Below, piece after piece: positions 14,771 through 23,232 of a stretch of 35,153 bases of DNA (positions within the stretch are counted from its first letter, which is position 1; the number at the start of each line of letters is the position of its first letter). Below the pieces are notes generated by a model, which had not been told where the DNA came from, made no database searches, and worked only from the letters and a program-made list of their open reading frames with translations. This stretch comes from Candidatus Methylacidiphilales bacterium. GTDB taxonomy: Bacteria > Verrucomicrobiota > Verrucomicrobiia > Methylacidiphilales > JAAUTS01. The DNA lies in assembly GCA_028713655.1 (NCBI GenBank), contig JAQTNW010000037.1, forward strand, positions 1 to 35,153, given 5' to 3'. The position numbers and the translations under genes were made by a program.

Positions 14771-16150
14771 TCAGTTCTCCACCCGGATCTGCTCCAAAGA
14801 CCTGACCTGGATTTGCAAGGTGTCGCGATAGGTCTCCACGACACCGCTCACGCGCAACTTCTTCCCAACATATGATTCGAGCTTTTCCTTTGCAAGCGGG
14901 GGATTGAAGTCCGCCGGGAAAAACACAAGGGCCAGCGACTCCCGGTAATGGTCCGCGAAATTCAAATAATAAATCGATCCAGATCGGTTGCTCCCAACCC
15001 GCAGAGGGCTGCCTGCAATCACCGATTCCATTCCCACCCTTGATTTCAACCGGCTTAAATCGCGCGGATCAAATACCACATTGTCTGCACTGCCCCAGGA
15101 AGCCGCGTTTCCCCCATTCACAGCCGGATAAGCATGCCGGACGGTGGTGGGCCGAACCGTCTTCCCGCGCCATAACCCAATCAAGGCAATCACAGCCAGG
15201 CATCCGGCTGTCCCCGTGGCAAGCATCCGGAAAAAATACCGCTGCCGTTTCCTTCGCTGAACGGAAAGACGGCCCTCCCCGACAAGGCTCCGCGTTTTAA
15301 AATCAAACTTCCCATTCCCGCCAAGTTCCTCCAGCTCACTCAACGCCCGCGCGGCAGTCGCAGGCCGTTCCCCGGGATCACGCCGCATCAAGCGCCGCAG
15401 CCAGTTTGCAAACCCCGCGCTCAACTCCGGCCGCAGCCGCACCAAATCCTCGGGTTCCTGATACAGATGCGACGCAACGACTTCCTGGATGGTTTTGCCT
15501 CCGTGCGCGGTTTTACCAGCCAGCGCATAATAAAAAACATTGCCCAGGGAATACAAATCCGACCGCGCATCGACCGGCTCTCCGGAAAATTGTTCCGGAG
15601 CGATGAAATAAATCGAGCCCATGATCGAACCGTCCGCTTCCAGGGTTTGCTGCTGGGGCTTTTGCTGGAACTTGGCGAGACCGAAATCGAGAATCTTAAC
15701 CATCGGCCCGTTGGTGGAAGGAACCAGCATCAGGTTGGCCGGCTTCAGGTCGCGATGGATCACCCCCTTCTCGTGCGCAGCGTGCAAGGCCAGCAGACTT
15801 TGCCGCGCGATGTCGCGCACTTCGGTCTCGGACTTTATTTGATGTTCCACCGATTTGTCAAGCGTTTCTCCCGCAAGATATTCCATGATGAAATACGGGC
15901 CCTGCTCGTCTTCACCGAAATCATAAAGCGTGACAATCCCGGGATGCTGCAAGGCAGCCAGGGCGTTGGCCTCACGCCAGCCGTCGGAACTTGGGAAGGC
16001 TTCGTCGAATCGTCGGTGCAGGCGCTTGAGCGCCACGGGGCGCTGCAACTTTTCATCCCGCGCATAATAGACCGCCCCCAGCCCGCCTTCGCCAAGCGGT
16101 TGAAGAATCCGGTAACGCCCGGCAACCGGCGGAGGCAGTTGGGTTTCCAT
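14771..16150 (-). CDS. Membrane-anchored serine/threonine protein kinase with an extracytoplasmic OB-like domain
   Basis: A 459-residue Hanks-type kinase. The catalytic domain (about 10-280) is complete: glycine loop GEGGLGAVY (20-28), VALKR with Lys42, IHRDLKPANL (131-140) with Asp134, and ILDFGLAKF with the Mg-binding Asp155. An activation segment follows (GSIMGSIYFIAPEQF), then RSDLYSLG. A basic juxtamembrane stretch (QRRKRQRYF) leads to one membrane helix (about 306-327). The outer C-terminal domain (about 360-459) includes SIYYLNFADHYRESLALVFF and GKKLRVSGVVETYRDTLQIQV. This beta-rich pattern resembles OB-fold/thermonuclease-like domains rather than PASTA repeats. The start is ATG 16150; a TTG four codons upstream is less likely. 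No dedicated phosphatase or substrate gene is adjacent. Confidence 0.88.
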   Translation of the reverse strand: METQLPPPVAGRYRILQPLGEGGLGAVYYARDEKLQRPVALKRLHRRFDEAFPSSDGWREANALAALQHPGIVTLYDFGEDEQGPYFIMEYLAGETLDKSVEHQIKSETEVRDIARQSLLALHAAHEKGVIHRDLKPANLMLVPSTNGPMVKILDFGLAKFQQKPQQQTLEADGSIMGSIYFIAPEQFSGEPVDARSDLYSLGNVFYYALAGKTAHGGKTIQEVVASHLYQEPEDLVRLRPELSAGFANWLRRLMRRDPGERPATAARALSELEELGGNGKFDFKTRSLVGEGRLSVQRRKRQRYFFRMLATGTAGCLAVIALIGLWRGKTVRPTTVRHAYPAVNGGNAASWGSADNVVFDPRDLSRLKSRVGMESVIAGSPLRVGSNRSGSIYYLNFADHYRESLALVFFPADFNPPLAKEKLESYVGKKLRVSGVVETYRDTLQIQVRSLEQIRVEN

Positions 16151-16359
16151 CCGTCCACCCAATCACAACCGTGTCACAGGCAGGTTAATTTTTCGAGAAG
16201 GCCAGGAAACAAGATGGATGGAGGTGAAGAATGTAGAATTTAGAAGACAGGAGTCAGAAGACAGAAGCCGGAGGGCGGCACAGTCAGAACATAGGTAACA
16301 CTTGGGACTTGAAACTGAAAATCCGCCACAGGACGGATTCGCCGGGCGCGAACTTGAAA
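16151..16359. other. Intergenic region with a hairpin-forming 'tccgccacaggacgga' repeat
   Basis: No gene. 16320-16340 (aatccgccacaggacggattc) is a self-complementary word that recurs at 20418-20437 (as ccgccaaaggacgg) and inverted at 33051-33070. The flanking words 'gacttgaaactg' and 'gaacttgaaac' also recur near 33070. Probably a dispersed repeat near the methyltransferase 3' end. Confidence 0.45.
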
Positions 16360-16956
16360 CTATCGGTAGCGCACCCATTCCTGCCATCTCTCCCTGTCCT
16401 TGAAGATTGGCAATGAATCTGAAACAGGATCATTGCGCCGCAGACGAAAATCCTTCCCGAAAAGAATATCGCCCTCTTCTTCGGATAGCGGATAAGGCGG
16501 CCCTTCGGGCTCCTGTCCGTACCAAAAGAAACCAACCAGGCTCCCGCCGGGAACCAGCAATTTGGCAACCCGCTCCTTGTAATCATTCCGGCGCGCCGGG
16601 GGCAACGCGCAAAGAAACGTGCGCTCATAGATCAGGTCGAAGCTGTGTTGCTTGAAATCCTGCGTAAAGAAATCCCCGCACACAATCCGCTCGGCAATTT
16701 CTCCCAGCACAGTCTGTGCGCGTTCGCGCGCGCCGGGCGAAAAATCAATTCCAGTCACGTTGTATCCCGCCTCATGGAATGCCTGGATCTCATAACCCGA
16801 ACCGCAACCGGGAATCAAAACCGTGCCTGGGGTTGATGAGCGTGCCAGAAACGACTTCAACGCGCGCGGGACACCGCCGAAGTCCCACGGAGTTTTTCCC
16901 GTGGCATACCGGCTGCTCCAAAAGTCCGGATGGGTGCTGTCGCTTGTTTCATCCAT
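16360..16956 (-). CDS. SAM-dependent methyltransferase, thiopurine-methyltransferase-like
   Basis: A 198-residue class I methyltransferase. The order of motifs fits the TPMT-like superfamily: N-terminal HPDFWSSRYATGKTPWDFGG (the 'W..RY..G.TPWD' signature), SAM-binding VLIPGCGSGYEIQAFHEAGY, acidic strand-2 end VTGIDFSPGA, CGDFFTQDF, and the family-typical DLIYERTFLCALPP before LLVPGGSLVGFFW. Members methylate small thiols, selenols, tellurite or halides; the substrate here cannot be named. The open frame continues upstream to 17244 through a repeat element; the start at 16956 (MDETSDSTHP) puts the family N-terminus at residue 1. Confidence 0.85.
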   Translation of the reverse strand: MDETSDSTHPDFWSSRYATGKTPWDFGGVPRALKSFLARSSTPGTVLIPGCGSGYEIQAFHEAGYNVTGIDFSPGARERAQTVLGEIAERIVCGDFFTQDFKQHSFDLIYERTFLCALPPARRNDYKERVAKLLVPGGSLVGFFWYGQEPEGPPYPLSEEEGDILFGKDFRLRRNDPVSDSLPIFKDRERWQEWVRYR

Positions 16957-17140
16957 AATGGAAAAATCGACTCTAATCGGGAATTGGCAAGGGGGAACGG
17001 AATTAAACCACGAAATGCACAAACAAAAAGATTGGCCACAAAAGAGCGCAAAGGAACAGCCGTAGCGACCGTTGCTGCCGAACAAATCCGCCCGGTAGGA
17101 AGGCGTGAGATTCCTCATGCCCGCGAATTGGCACATCGCT

Positions 17141-17390
17141 AACCCTGATGTTTCACACGCTTCTGAAAAATCCCGCAAAGTGGCCAGTCCAAAGGCCGGG
17201 CAGAAATAGGGGCACAGCCACATCCGGGTTAATAACAAAACCACCTGAATGAGAATTTTTGAATTGGGAACGCCCTATTTTGAGGCGATTTTGCAATAAC
17301 CTGCATGTATCCAGTGCGTGTCTTTCCACTGTTGTGCCACAGCGCTAACAGGTAGATCATTAAAATGAGCATGAAAGATGCAGGTTAGGA
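17141..17390 (+). repeat. Dispersed two-hairpin repeat, copy 2
   Basis: Aligns with 29310-29542 by eye. Hairpin 1 arms are aaccctgatgt (17141-17151) and acatccgggtt (17220-17230). Hairpin 2 arms are caaaaccacct (about 17235-17245) and aggcgattttgc (17283-17294), around gaatttttgaattgg. The tail is gcgctaacaggtagatcattaaaatgag...gatgcaggtta, ending at 17387. The rnc stop codon (17385-17387 on the minus strand) lies in the last bases of the tail. Confidence 0.8.
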
Positions 17391-18074
17391 AGTTTTTAAC
17401 TTTTTCAGCGCGGTAGCGGCAGCCTCGATCTCCGCGGTTTTCTTGCTGGAGCCGCTGCCACGCCCCAATTCCGCGCCTTCCGACATGACGATTACACGGT
17501 AGTGTTTCGCGTGGTCGGGGCCTTCCTCGCTCTCCACCACATATTCCGGCGTGGTTTTTCCCATCGCCTGCAGGCACTCCTGCAACGCGCCCTTCGGATT
17601 GAAAAGTTCCACCTTGTCCTTGTGCTCATCGATCCAGCTTTGCAGAACCGGTTCGAGCCAGGCGGCGCTGCTTTCAAAATCGCCATCGACAAAAATTGCG
17701 CCAATGATGGCTTCCATCGCGTCCGCCAGATTGGAGGATTTCGAGCGCCCGTGATTGAGAATTTCCCCCCGGCCAAGAATCAAAAACTGGCCGAGCTGGA
17801 ATTGATTTGCAATGGATTCCAGGGTTTTCCGGTTGACGATGGCCGCGCGCAGGCTGGTGAGATTGCCCTCGTCGAAATTCGGGAGCTGGCGGTACAGTTG
17901 GCGCGTCAGCACCAATTGCAGGACCGCATCACCCAAAAATTCCAGCCTTTGGTTGTCAGGCAATTTTTGCCTCAATTCATGCCCGCAGGAGGGATGCGTG
18001 AGCGCTGTCCGCAACAGCTTTTCGTCCCGGAAATGGTAGCCGAGGATTTCTTCAAGTTTGGCTGTTTCGTTCAT
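17385..18074 (-). CDS. rnc: Ribonuclease III
   Basis: A 229-residue RNase III, the double-stranded-RNA endonuclease for rRNA processing and mRNA turnover. The N-terminal nuclease domain (1-150) has the signature NQRLEFLGDAVL (41-52) with catalytic Glu45 and Asp49. The second acidic cluster is in NLADAMEAIIGAIFVDGD. The C-terminal dsRNA-binding domain (about 158-228) reads NPKGALQECLQAMG to GRGSGSSKKTAEIEAAATAL. Length matches the E. coli enzyme (226). The stop codon is supplied by the end of a dispersed repeat. No era or recO follows, unlike the common rnc-era arrangement. Confidence 0.95.
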   Translation of the reverse strand: MNETAKLEEILGYHFRDEKLLRTALTHPSCGHELRQKLPDNQRLEFLGDAVLQLVLTRQLYRQLPNFDEGNLTSLRAAIVNRKTLESIANQFQLGQFLILGRGEILNHGRSKSSNLADAMEAIIGAIFVDGDFESSAAWLEPVLQSWIDEHKDKVELFNPKGALQECLQAMGKTTPEYVVESEEGPDHAKHYRVIVMSEGAELGRGSGSSKKTAEIEAAATALKKLKTS

Positions 18075-18407
18075 TGGATAATTAGGTTTCCGCTACGCTA
18101 TAAAATTCATTTAACCACGGATATCACGGATGAGCACGGATAAAGATCCAAAATGAAAGTTTAAAACAAGCGCAGGTTTATCCGCAGATTTACGCGTGAT
18201 TCACGCAGATTGAAAACAGGGGGTCTCACACGAAGGCGCGAAGCCACGAAGGAACGCATTTCTTCCGTAGATTAAAAAACACCAGGCCCTTCAGTAACTT
18301 CTTTTCGATTTTTACAATCAGTGTTCATCCGTGTTTATCCGTGGTTCAATTTTAGTTTCCGGTTTTCCTCTGCGTTCTCGACGTCTCTGCGGTGAATCCC
18401 CGGAAAT
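18075..18407. repeat. Intergenic block of 'accacggat...tccgtggtt' repeats
   Basis: No gene seen. The left part holds aaccacggatatcacggatgagcacggata (18113-18143). The right part holds its inverted counterpart tgttcatccgtgtttatccgtggttcaatt (about 18320-18350), with 'cgcagatttacgcgtgattcacgcagatt' and 'cacgaaggcgcgaagccacgaagg' between. About 80 bp (about 18268-18350) is similar to 30980-31055: 'gattaaaaa..cag.cccttc...' then 'acaatcagtgt.catccgtg'. Confidence 0.65.
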
Positions 18408-19328
18408 TCAGTTCCGCGGCCTGGACCGGGGATGAAAATCGCGGTGGATGGAACGCAGGCGCTCCGCTTCCACATGGGTGTAAATCTCCGTAGTGCTGAT
18501 GCTGGCATGGCCGAGCAGTTCCTGAATGATACGCAGATCCGCGCCGCGGCTCAAGAGATGAGTCGCAAACGAATGGCGCAGCAGATGGGGATACACATTT
18601 TTCCGGATGCCGGCCTTTTTCATGGCTTCCTTGACCACATTCCAGATTTGGGCGGTGGTGAGTTTCCCGCCATGCCGCGCCAGGAAGACCTCGCCGCCTG
18701 AGCGCGCCTTTGCCAATGCGGGACGCCCCTTATCGAGGTAAAGCCGCAGGGCTTCACAGGCCCTGCTTCCGAGCAGTACCAGGCGTTCCTTGTTGCCCTT
18801 GCCGATGACGCGGGCGGTTTGTTCCGGGAGGTCCATGCGTTCCATGCGGAGGGTTGCCAATTCGCCGACGCGTATTCCAGCGGCGTAAAATGTTTCCAGA
18901 ATCGCGCAATTGCGCAGTCCCAAAGGAGTGTCATCCCATGCCACAGCCAGGAGCCCGTTCACTTCCTCTTCGGTCAGGGTCTCGGGCAGGTAGCGGAAAA
19001 GTTTGGGCAGCTCGAGCAGCGCGGCCAGGTCCCGCGTGATGGCTTTTTCTTTTTTCAGGTAACGCAAAAGATTTCTGAGGGCGACAATTTCCAGCTTGAG
19101 CGAGGCGGGAGAAAGCCTGCGTTTTTCCTTTTGCTCCCGGAGATAATTCTGGAGGGTCGCCAGATCCAGTCCTGCCCAGTTTGGAAGAGTTGTTTTTTTG
19201 TCCAGCCAGGCGGCAAAACGTTCAAGCACCGTGCGGTTGGCGAGCTGCGTGTTGGTGGCATGGCCCTTTTCCAGGGCCTGCCAGGCGAGGCAGGCTTCAA
19301 CCGTCTGCGGGTCGATCATAGCCTGCAT
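18408..19328 (-). CDS. xerD: Tyrosine recombinase, XerC/XerD family
   Basis: A phage-integrase-family site-specific recombinase of about 306 residues (XerD is usually about 298). Xer proteins resolve chromosome dimers at dif in the division septum. The N-terminal SAM-like core-binding domain (about 5-90) has NTQLANRTVLERFAAWL. The catalytic domain shows the full set: Arg in YAAGIRVGELATLR, Lys in VIGKGNKERLVLL, His-x-x-Arg in PHLLRHSFATHLLSRGADL, His in LLGHASISTTEIYTH, and the nucleophile Tyr in EIYTH. Spacing and the C-terminal HRDFHPR are XerD-like, but XerC cannot be excluded. ATG 19328 (MQAMIDPQ) is chosen; ATG 19319 is possible. The frame runs back to 19412 through repeat-like sequence and is not believed. 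Confidence 0.88.
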   Translation of the reverse strand: MQAMIDPQTVEACLAWQALEKGHATNTQLANRTVLERFAAWLDKKTTLPNWAGLDLATLQNYLREQKEKRRLSPASLKLEIVALRNLLRYLKKEKAITRDLAALLELPKLFRYLPETLTEEEVNGLLAVAWDDTPLGLRNCAILETFYAAGIRVGELATLRMERMDLPEQTARVIGKGNKERLVLLGSRACEALRLYLDKGRPALAKARSGGEVFLARHGGKLTTAQIWNVVKEAMKKAGIRKNVYPHLLRHSFATHLLSRGADLRIIQELLGHASISTTEIYTHVEAERLRSIHRDFHPRSRPRN

Positions 19329-19408
19329 GCCATGGTTTTTTTTGGAAATCCGCTGTTTGCTTTTCCTGCTGCGGCAGCAAGGCAGGGACTTGGAACAGGC
19401 AGGCGCCG

Positions 19409-19497
19409 GCAAAACCGCATTAAAATACGAAGTTTACAATTCAAAAAAATCCTTGCTCAGGCGGTTTTGCTATTAATCCGGATGCTGCATCCGGATT
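19409..19497 (-). repeat. Dispersed two-hairpin repeat, copy 5 (partial, minus orientation)
   Basis: Arms gcaaaaccgca (19409-19419) and aggcggttttgc (19459-19470) flank an aattcaaaaaaatc core as in hairpin 2 of the family. Next to it, aatccggatg-ctg-catccggatt (19475-19497) is a collapsed hairpin 1 with a 3-nt loop. The 3' end of purC, including its stop codon, is encoded inside this hairpin. Confidence 0.7.
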
Positions 19498-20351
19498 AGC
19501 GGGCGCAGGCTTGAGCCTGACAATTTTTCATAGGCTTCAAGGTATTTGTCCCGCGTTTCGCGAATGACTTCTTCAGGCAAATGCGGTCCGGGTGGCTGGC
19601 GGTTCCAGTCTTTCAACCCCAGCAGATAATCCCGGACAATTTGCTTGTCGAAGCTGGGTTGGCTCTTTCCAGGTTGATATAAATCCCTGGGCCAAAAACG
19701 GCTGCTGTCCGGGGTGAGCAATTCGTCAATCAACGTGACTTTCCCATCCACCCAGCCGAATTCAAATTTGGTGTCCGCGATGAGAATGCCCCGTTTTTCC
19801 GCCCATTCATGGGCCCAGCAATAGATGGCGATGGAGAGTTCGCGCAGTTGGAAATAAAGATCCGAACCGATGAGTTTGCCGGCCTCCTCCTCGGTCAGGG
19901 GTTCATCATGGCCGGTTGCCGCCTTGGTGGTCGGCGTGAAGATTGGGTCCTGCAAACGTGAGGATTCCTGGAGCCCTTTCGGCAGTTGGATGCCCTGCAC
20001 CCGTCCGGTTTTTTTGTAGTCGTTCCAACCGGAGCCGGCGAGATAGCCGCGGACAACGCATTCCATCGGGATTGTTTTAGCACGGTGGCACACCGTGATC
20101 CGATTTTTCCAGCCGGGCTGGTCGAGTTCCGGCGGAACATCAAACGAGATGGCGTGGGAAGCGATTTCAATCGGAAGACGGTCGAACCAAAATCGGGACA
20201 TCTGGGTCAGGGTGATGCCTTTGCCGGGGATGGGATCGGGCAGTACGACATCGAAAGCGGAAATGCGGTCGGTGGCGATCAGGAGCAAAGTCTCGTTCCA
20301 GGTATAAACATCCCGGACTTTTCCTTGGTGCAGAAGAATGGGCTTGGACAT
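19473..20351 (-). CDS. purC: Phosphoribosylaminoimidazole-succinocarboxamide synthase
   Basis: A 292-residue SAICAR synthetase, joining aspartate to CAIR in purine synthesis. Family motifs are LLHQGKVRDVYTW (ATP-binding GKVRD), LLIATDRISAFDVVLPDPIPGKG, PMECVVRGYLAGSGWNDYK, and the late LIADTKFEFGWVDGKVTLIDELLTPDSSRFW. It belongs to the longer (about 290-300) type found in yeast ADE1 and many PVC and Bacteroidota species rather than the 237-residue E. coli form. Anomaly: the last residues (LIRMQHPD) and the stop are encoded by a palindromic repeat arm at 19475-19497, so the native C-terminus may have been replaced. ATG 20351. Confidence 0.94.
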   Translation of the reverse strand: MSKPILLHQGKVRDVYTWNETLLLIATDRISAFDVVLPDPIPGKGITLTQMSRFWFDRLPIEIASHAISFDVPPELDQPGWKNRITVCHRAKTIPMECVVRGYLAGSGWNDYKKTGRVQGIQLPKGLQESSRLQDPIFTPTTKAATGHDEPLTEEEAGKLIGSDLYFQLRELSIAIYCWAHEWAEKRGILIADTKFEFGWVDGKVTLIDELLTPDSSRFWPRDLYQPGKSQPSFDKQIVRDYLLGLKDWNRQPPGPHLPEEVIRETRDKYLEAYEKLSGSSLRPLIRMQHPD

Positions 20352-20694
20352 GAGGGAATTTTAGCCGTGCGGATGGAAATTCCAACCTGAAATACTGAAA
20401 AGATTTAACGAAGAGGGTCCGCCAAAGGACGGATTCGTCCCGTGTGCGAACACAAGACGCCAAGGCGCAAAAACACTTTTTTGACCGCGAAACACACGAA
20501 AGCCACGAACAAAGGGTTGGCCGCGAAAAAACGCAAAAATTGAATAAAACATCTTTTACAAAGAGATCACGGGGTCGGAGAAAAGTCAAAAGTTTGAGTT
20601 CCAAAATTCTGAATTCTGCATTCCACATTCTGCATTTTTACGCTCACTGCTCTATTGATTCGCAGCGGGAAAGGGGTAATGTCAGGCGTTTTCC
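20352..20694. repeat. Intergenic region built of dispersed repeat words
   Basis: No gene seen. Contains tccgccaaaggacggattcg (20418-20437), 'acacgaaagccacgaacaaag' (about 20490-20515), ttttacaaagagatcacgg (about 20553-20571; cf. 29186 and 30670), and a run of attctgaattctgcattccacattctgcat (about 20588-20637). A promoter for the downstream glycan gene must lie here but none stands out. Confidence 0.55.
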
Positions 20695-23232
20695 ATGAAT
20701 TCATCTGATGTGCCGTCCGGCAACCGCATTGTTGCCCGCTCCAAGTTCCTGTTTGATGGGAACCAAAAATTCTATTTGCAAGGGGTGACCTACGGGCCTT
20801 TCCGTCCGGAGACACCTGGGGGGCCCTGTCTGCCCGGCCCTGAAAAAGCCGAGCGGGATTTTCGCATGATCCGGGATGCGGGGCTGAATGTGTTGCGTTT
20901 GTATCACAGCCCGCCGCGCTGGCTGCTGGACATGGCATGGAAATACGGCCTGCGGGTGCTGACCACCATCCCGTGGCCGTTGCGGGGCCTTTTTCTGGAT
21001 GATCCCAAGGTGCTGCGGCAGATCCGCGAAAATGCGCGGGAAGCCGCGCGCGCGAATTCAGGCCACCCGGCTGTGCTGGGATTTTATGTCGATAATGAAA
21101 TGCAGCCGGATCTGGTCCGGTGGTATGGGCCCCGGAAAATCGAAAACTTTTTCAACTCCCTGATTCAGATCGTAAAGGATGAAGATCCCGGCGCACTGGC
21201 TTCATATGCCAACTTCCCGCCCACGGAATATGTGACGCCGAGGCTGGTGGATTTTTATTCCTATAACGTGTACCTGCACAACCGGAATGAATTTTCCGGC
21301 TACCTCGCCCGCCTGCAGAATATCGCGGGGGACAAGCCCCTGGTCATCGGGGAGTTTGGCATGGACACGATCCGCCACTCGCAGGAGGAACAGGCGCAGT
21401 TGATTGCCGGGCACTACGAGGAAGTGTTCCGCGGCGGCGCGGCCGGCACGATTTTGTTTTCATTCACCGACGAATGGTTTACCGGCGGGCAGGACATCAC
21501 GGACTGGGCTTTCGGCCTGGTGGACCGCAAGCGGAAACCGAAGTTGTCCTATCATACGGTTGCCGAGAAAACGATCCGGACCGGCGAGTCGGTCAGCGAG
21601 AAATATCCGATTGCGGATGCACCCAAGGTTTCGGTGGTGGTGTGTACCTACAACGGCGGCAAAACCCTGCGCGGTTGCCTGGAAACGCTCGGAAATTTGA
21701 AATACCCGGATTACGAGGTTGTGGTGGTCGATGATGGCTCCCGCGATGACACCCAGGAAATCCTGGCGGATTTCCCATGGGTATCAAATATCCGGCAGGG
21801 CAATCTCGGCTTGAGCGTGGCGCGCAACAACGGGATGAAGTCAGGCACAGGCTCCGTCATTGCCTATACCGATTCCGACTGCATGCCCGACGAGGACTGG
21901 CTGTATCATCTGGTGCAAACCTTGATCCGCAGCCAGTTTGCCGCCGTTGGCGGACCAAACATTTCACCGCCGGCTGTGAACTGGATCCAGGCCGCCGTTG
22001 CCGCCGCGCCAGGCGCTCCAAGCCATGTGCTGCTGTCGGATACCGAGGCGGAACATGTACCCGGTTGCAACATGGCCTATCACCGCTGGGCGCTGGAAAT
22101 GATTGACGGATTTGATCCGGTTTACCGCAAGGCAGGAGACGACGTTGATTTGTGCTGGCGGCTGATGGCGCGGGGGCACAAGGTGGCGTTCAGTCCCGCG
22201 GCGGTTGTCTGGCATCACCGCCGTTTTACAGTCAACGCCTATTTCGGCCAGCAAAAGGGCTATGGCGAGGCGGAAGCCCTGCTGCGGTACAAGCATCTTA
22301 ATTTTTTTGACGACTCGGGTTCGGCCCGCTGGAAAGGCACCATTTACGGAGCGCCCATGGTGGATGATTTTTTTGGCCAGCCGATCATTTATCACGGCGA
22401 ATTTGCCATGGGCTTTTTCCAGTCGATCTACCGGCGGCCGGAGGCCTTCTGGAAGGCGATTGTCGGCAGCCTCCAGTGGAACATTGCGACGCTTTTTATT
22501 CTGGTGTTGTCGATGCAGTTTGAGGTATTGCGGGTCGTGCCGTTGCTGATGTTTGGCGCCACATTGCTCTCGGCGCTTTCCTATATGGGACGGGCGCATA
22601 TCGAGCCGAAATTTGACACCATCCCGTCGCGCCTGTTGCTTCTTTACCTGGCGTTGACCCAGCCGTGGTCAAGGGCCTGGGCGCGCTATTTCACCTGGCT
22701 GGAACACAAGCGCACTCCCAAAACCGTGCTTAACTCAAAGGAAGAGGAACTGGTGGAACCCATCGGGCTTTTGAATTGCGGGCAGCAGGCATACTGGGGC
22801 GAAAAGGGATTGGGGCGTGAAATTTTACTGGGGAAAATCGTGGAACGCCTGAACAAGGAAGGCTGGCGTTACGTGCTGGACAACGGTTGGGGCGACTGGG
22901 ACATCGAAATTCTTACAAGCCGCTGGTGGCATGTCAGGCTCAGGACGCTTTCGGAACATTATCCGGAGGAAAAACGCCTGACACGCGTGGCCAACACCCT
23001 GGTGATGAATACGTTCAGCATTCTGACGCTGCTGATCATCGCAGGCCTCGCTTTGACCTTCGGATACATGTTTGCGCCGTATTGGTGGGCCGTCCTGGGG
23101 GCCGCCCTGGCCGCGCCCGCCTACGGGTTCTGGCGCGGGCTGGTGGTCCGCCACCGGATCGGCGAACTGGTGCAGGTGGCCGCCGGCGAGTCCGGGCTTA
23201 TTTCCATTGCCAACGACGCGGACCGCAAATGA
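20695..23232 (+). CDS. Bifunctional protein: N-terminal clan-A glycosidase-like domain, central GT2 glycosyltransferase, C-terminal membrane helices
   Basis: 845 residues. Residues about 8-300 form a TIM-barrel glycoside hydrolase-like domain (GH2/GH5-like). It has FYLQGVTYGPF, MIRDAGLNVLRLYHSPP, a candidate acid/base Glu135 in GFYVDNEMQ, and a candidate nucleophile Glu220 in VIGEFGMDT, so both catalytic glutamates are present. Residues about 308-560 form a GT-A family 2 domain: VSVVVCTYNGG, VVVDDGSRDD, the DSD metal motif (393-395), and GDDVDLCWRL near 483. Two hydrophobic regions follow (about 594-630 and 770-812), with a soluble segment between. The stop overlaps the next gene's ATG (ATGA), so it is coupled to an ABC exporter. 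I infer synthesis of a glycan or glycolipid that the partner exports, possibly trimmed or transglycosylated by the GH domain. The product is unknown. Confidence 0.8.
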   Translation: MNSSDVPSGNRIVARSKFLFDGNQKFYLQGVTYGPFRPETPGGPCLPGPEKAERDFRMIRDAGLNVLRLYHSPPRWLLDMAWKYGLRVLTTIPWPLRGLFLDDPKVLRQIRENAREAARANSGHPAVLGFYVDNEMQPDLVRWYGPRKIENFFNSLIQIVKDEDPGALASYANFPPTEYVTPRLVDFYSYNVYLHNRNEFSGYLARLQNIAGDKPLVIGEFGMDTIRHSQEEQAQLIAGHYEEVFRGGAAGTILFSFTDEWFTGGQDITDWAFGLVDRKRKPKLSYHTVAEKTIRTGESVSEKYPIADAPKVSVVVCTYNGGKTLRGCLETLGNLKYPDYEVVVVDDGSRDDTQEILADFPWVSNIRQGNLGLSVARNNGMKSGTGSVIAYTDSDCMPDEDWLYHLVQTLIRSQFAAVGGPNISPPAVNWIQAAVAAAPGAPSHVLLSDTEAEHVPGCNMAYHRWALEMIDGFDPVYRKAGDDVDLCWRLMARGHKVAFSPAAVVWHHRRFTVNAYFGQQKGYGEAEALLRYKHLNFFDDSGSARWKGTIYGAPMVDDFFGQPIIYHGEFAMGFFQSIYRRPEAFWKAIVGSLQWNIATLFILVLSMQFEVLRVVPLLMFGATLLSALSYMGRAHIEPKFDTIPSRLLLLYLALTQPWSRAWARYFTWLEHKRTPKTVLNSKEEELVEPIGLLNCGQQAYWGEKGLGREILLGKIVERLNKEGWRYVLDNGWGDWDIEILTSRWWHVRLRTLSEHYPEEKRLTRVANTLVMNTFSILTLLIIAGLALTFGYMFAPYWWAVLGAALAAPAYGFWRGLVVRHRIGELVQVAAGESGLISIANDADRK

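Noticed and set aside
16957-17244. Longer N-terminus for the methyltransferase (ATG-type start at 17244)
   Set aside because: The extension is read through repeat copy 2 and has no similarity to the family, which starts at 16956.
22887-23228. Upstream extension of the ABC exporter frame
   Set aside because: It overlaps the glycosyltransferase gene out of frame; ATG 23229 gives the normal N-terminus.
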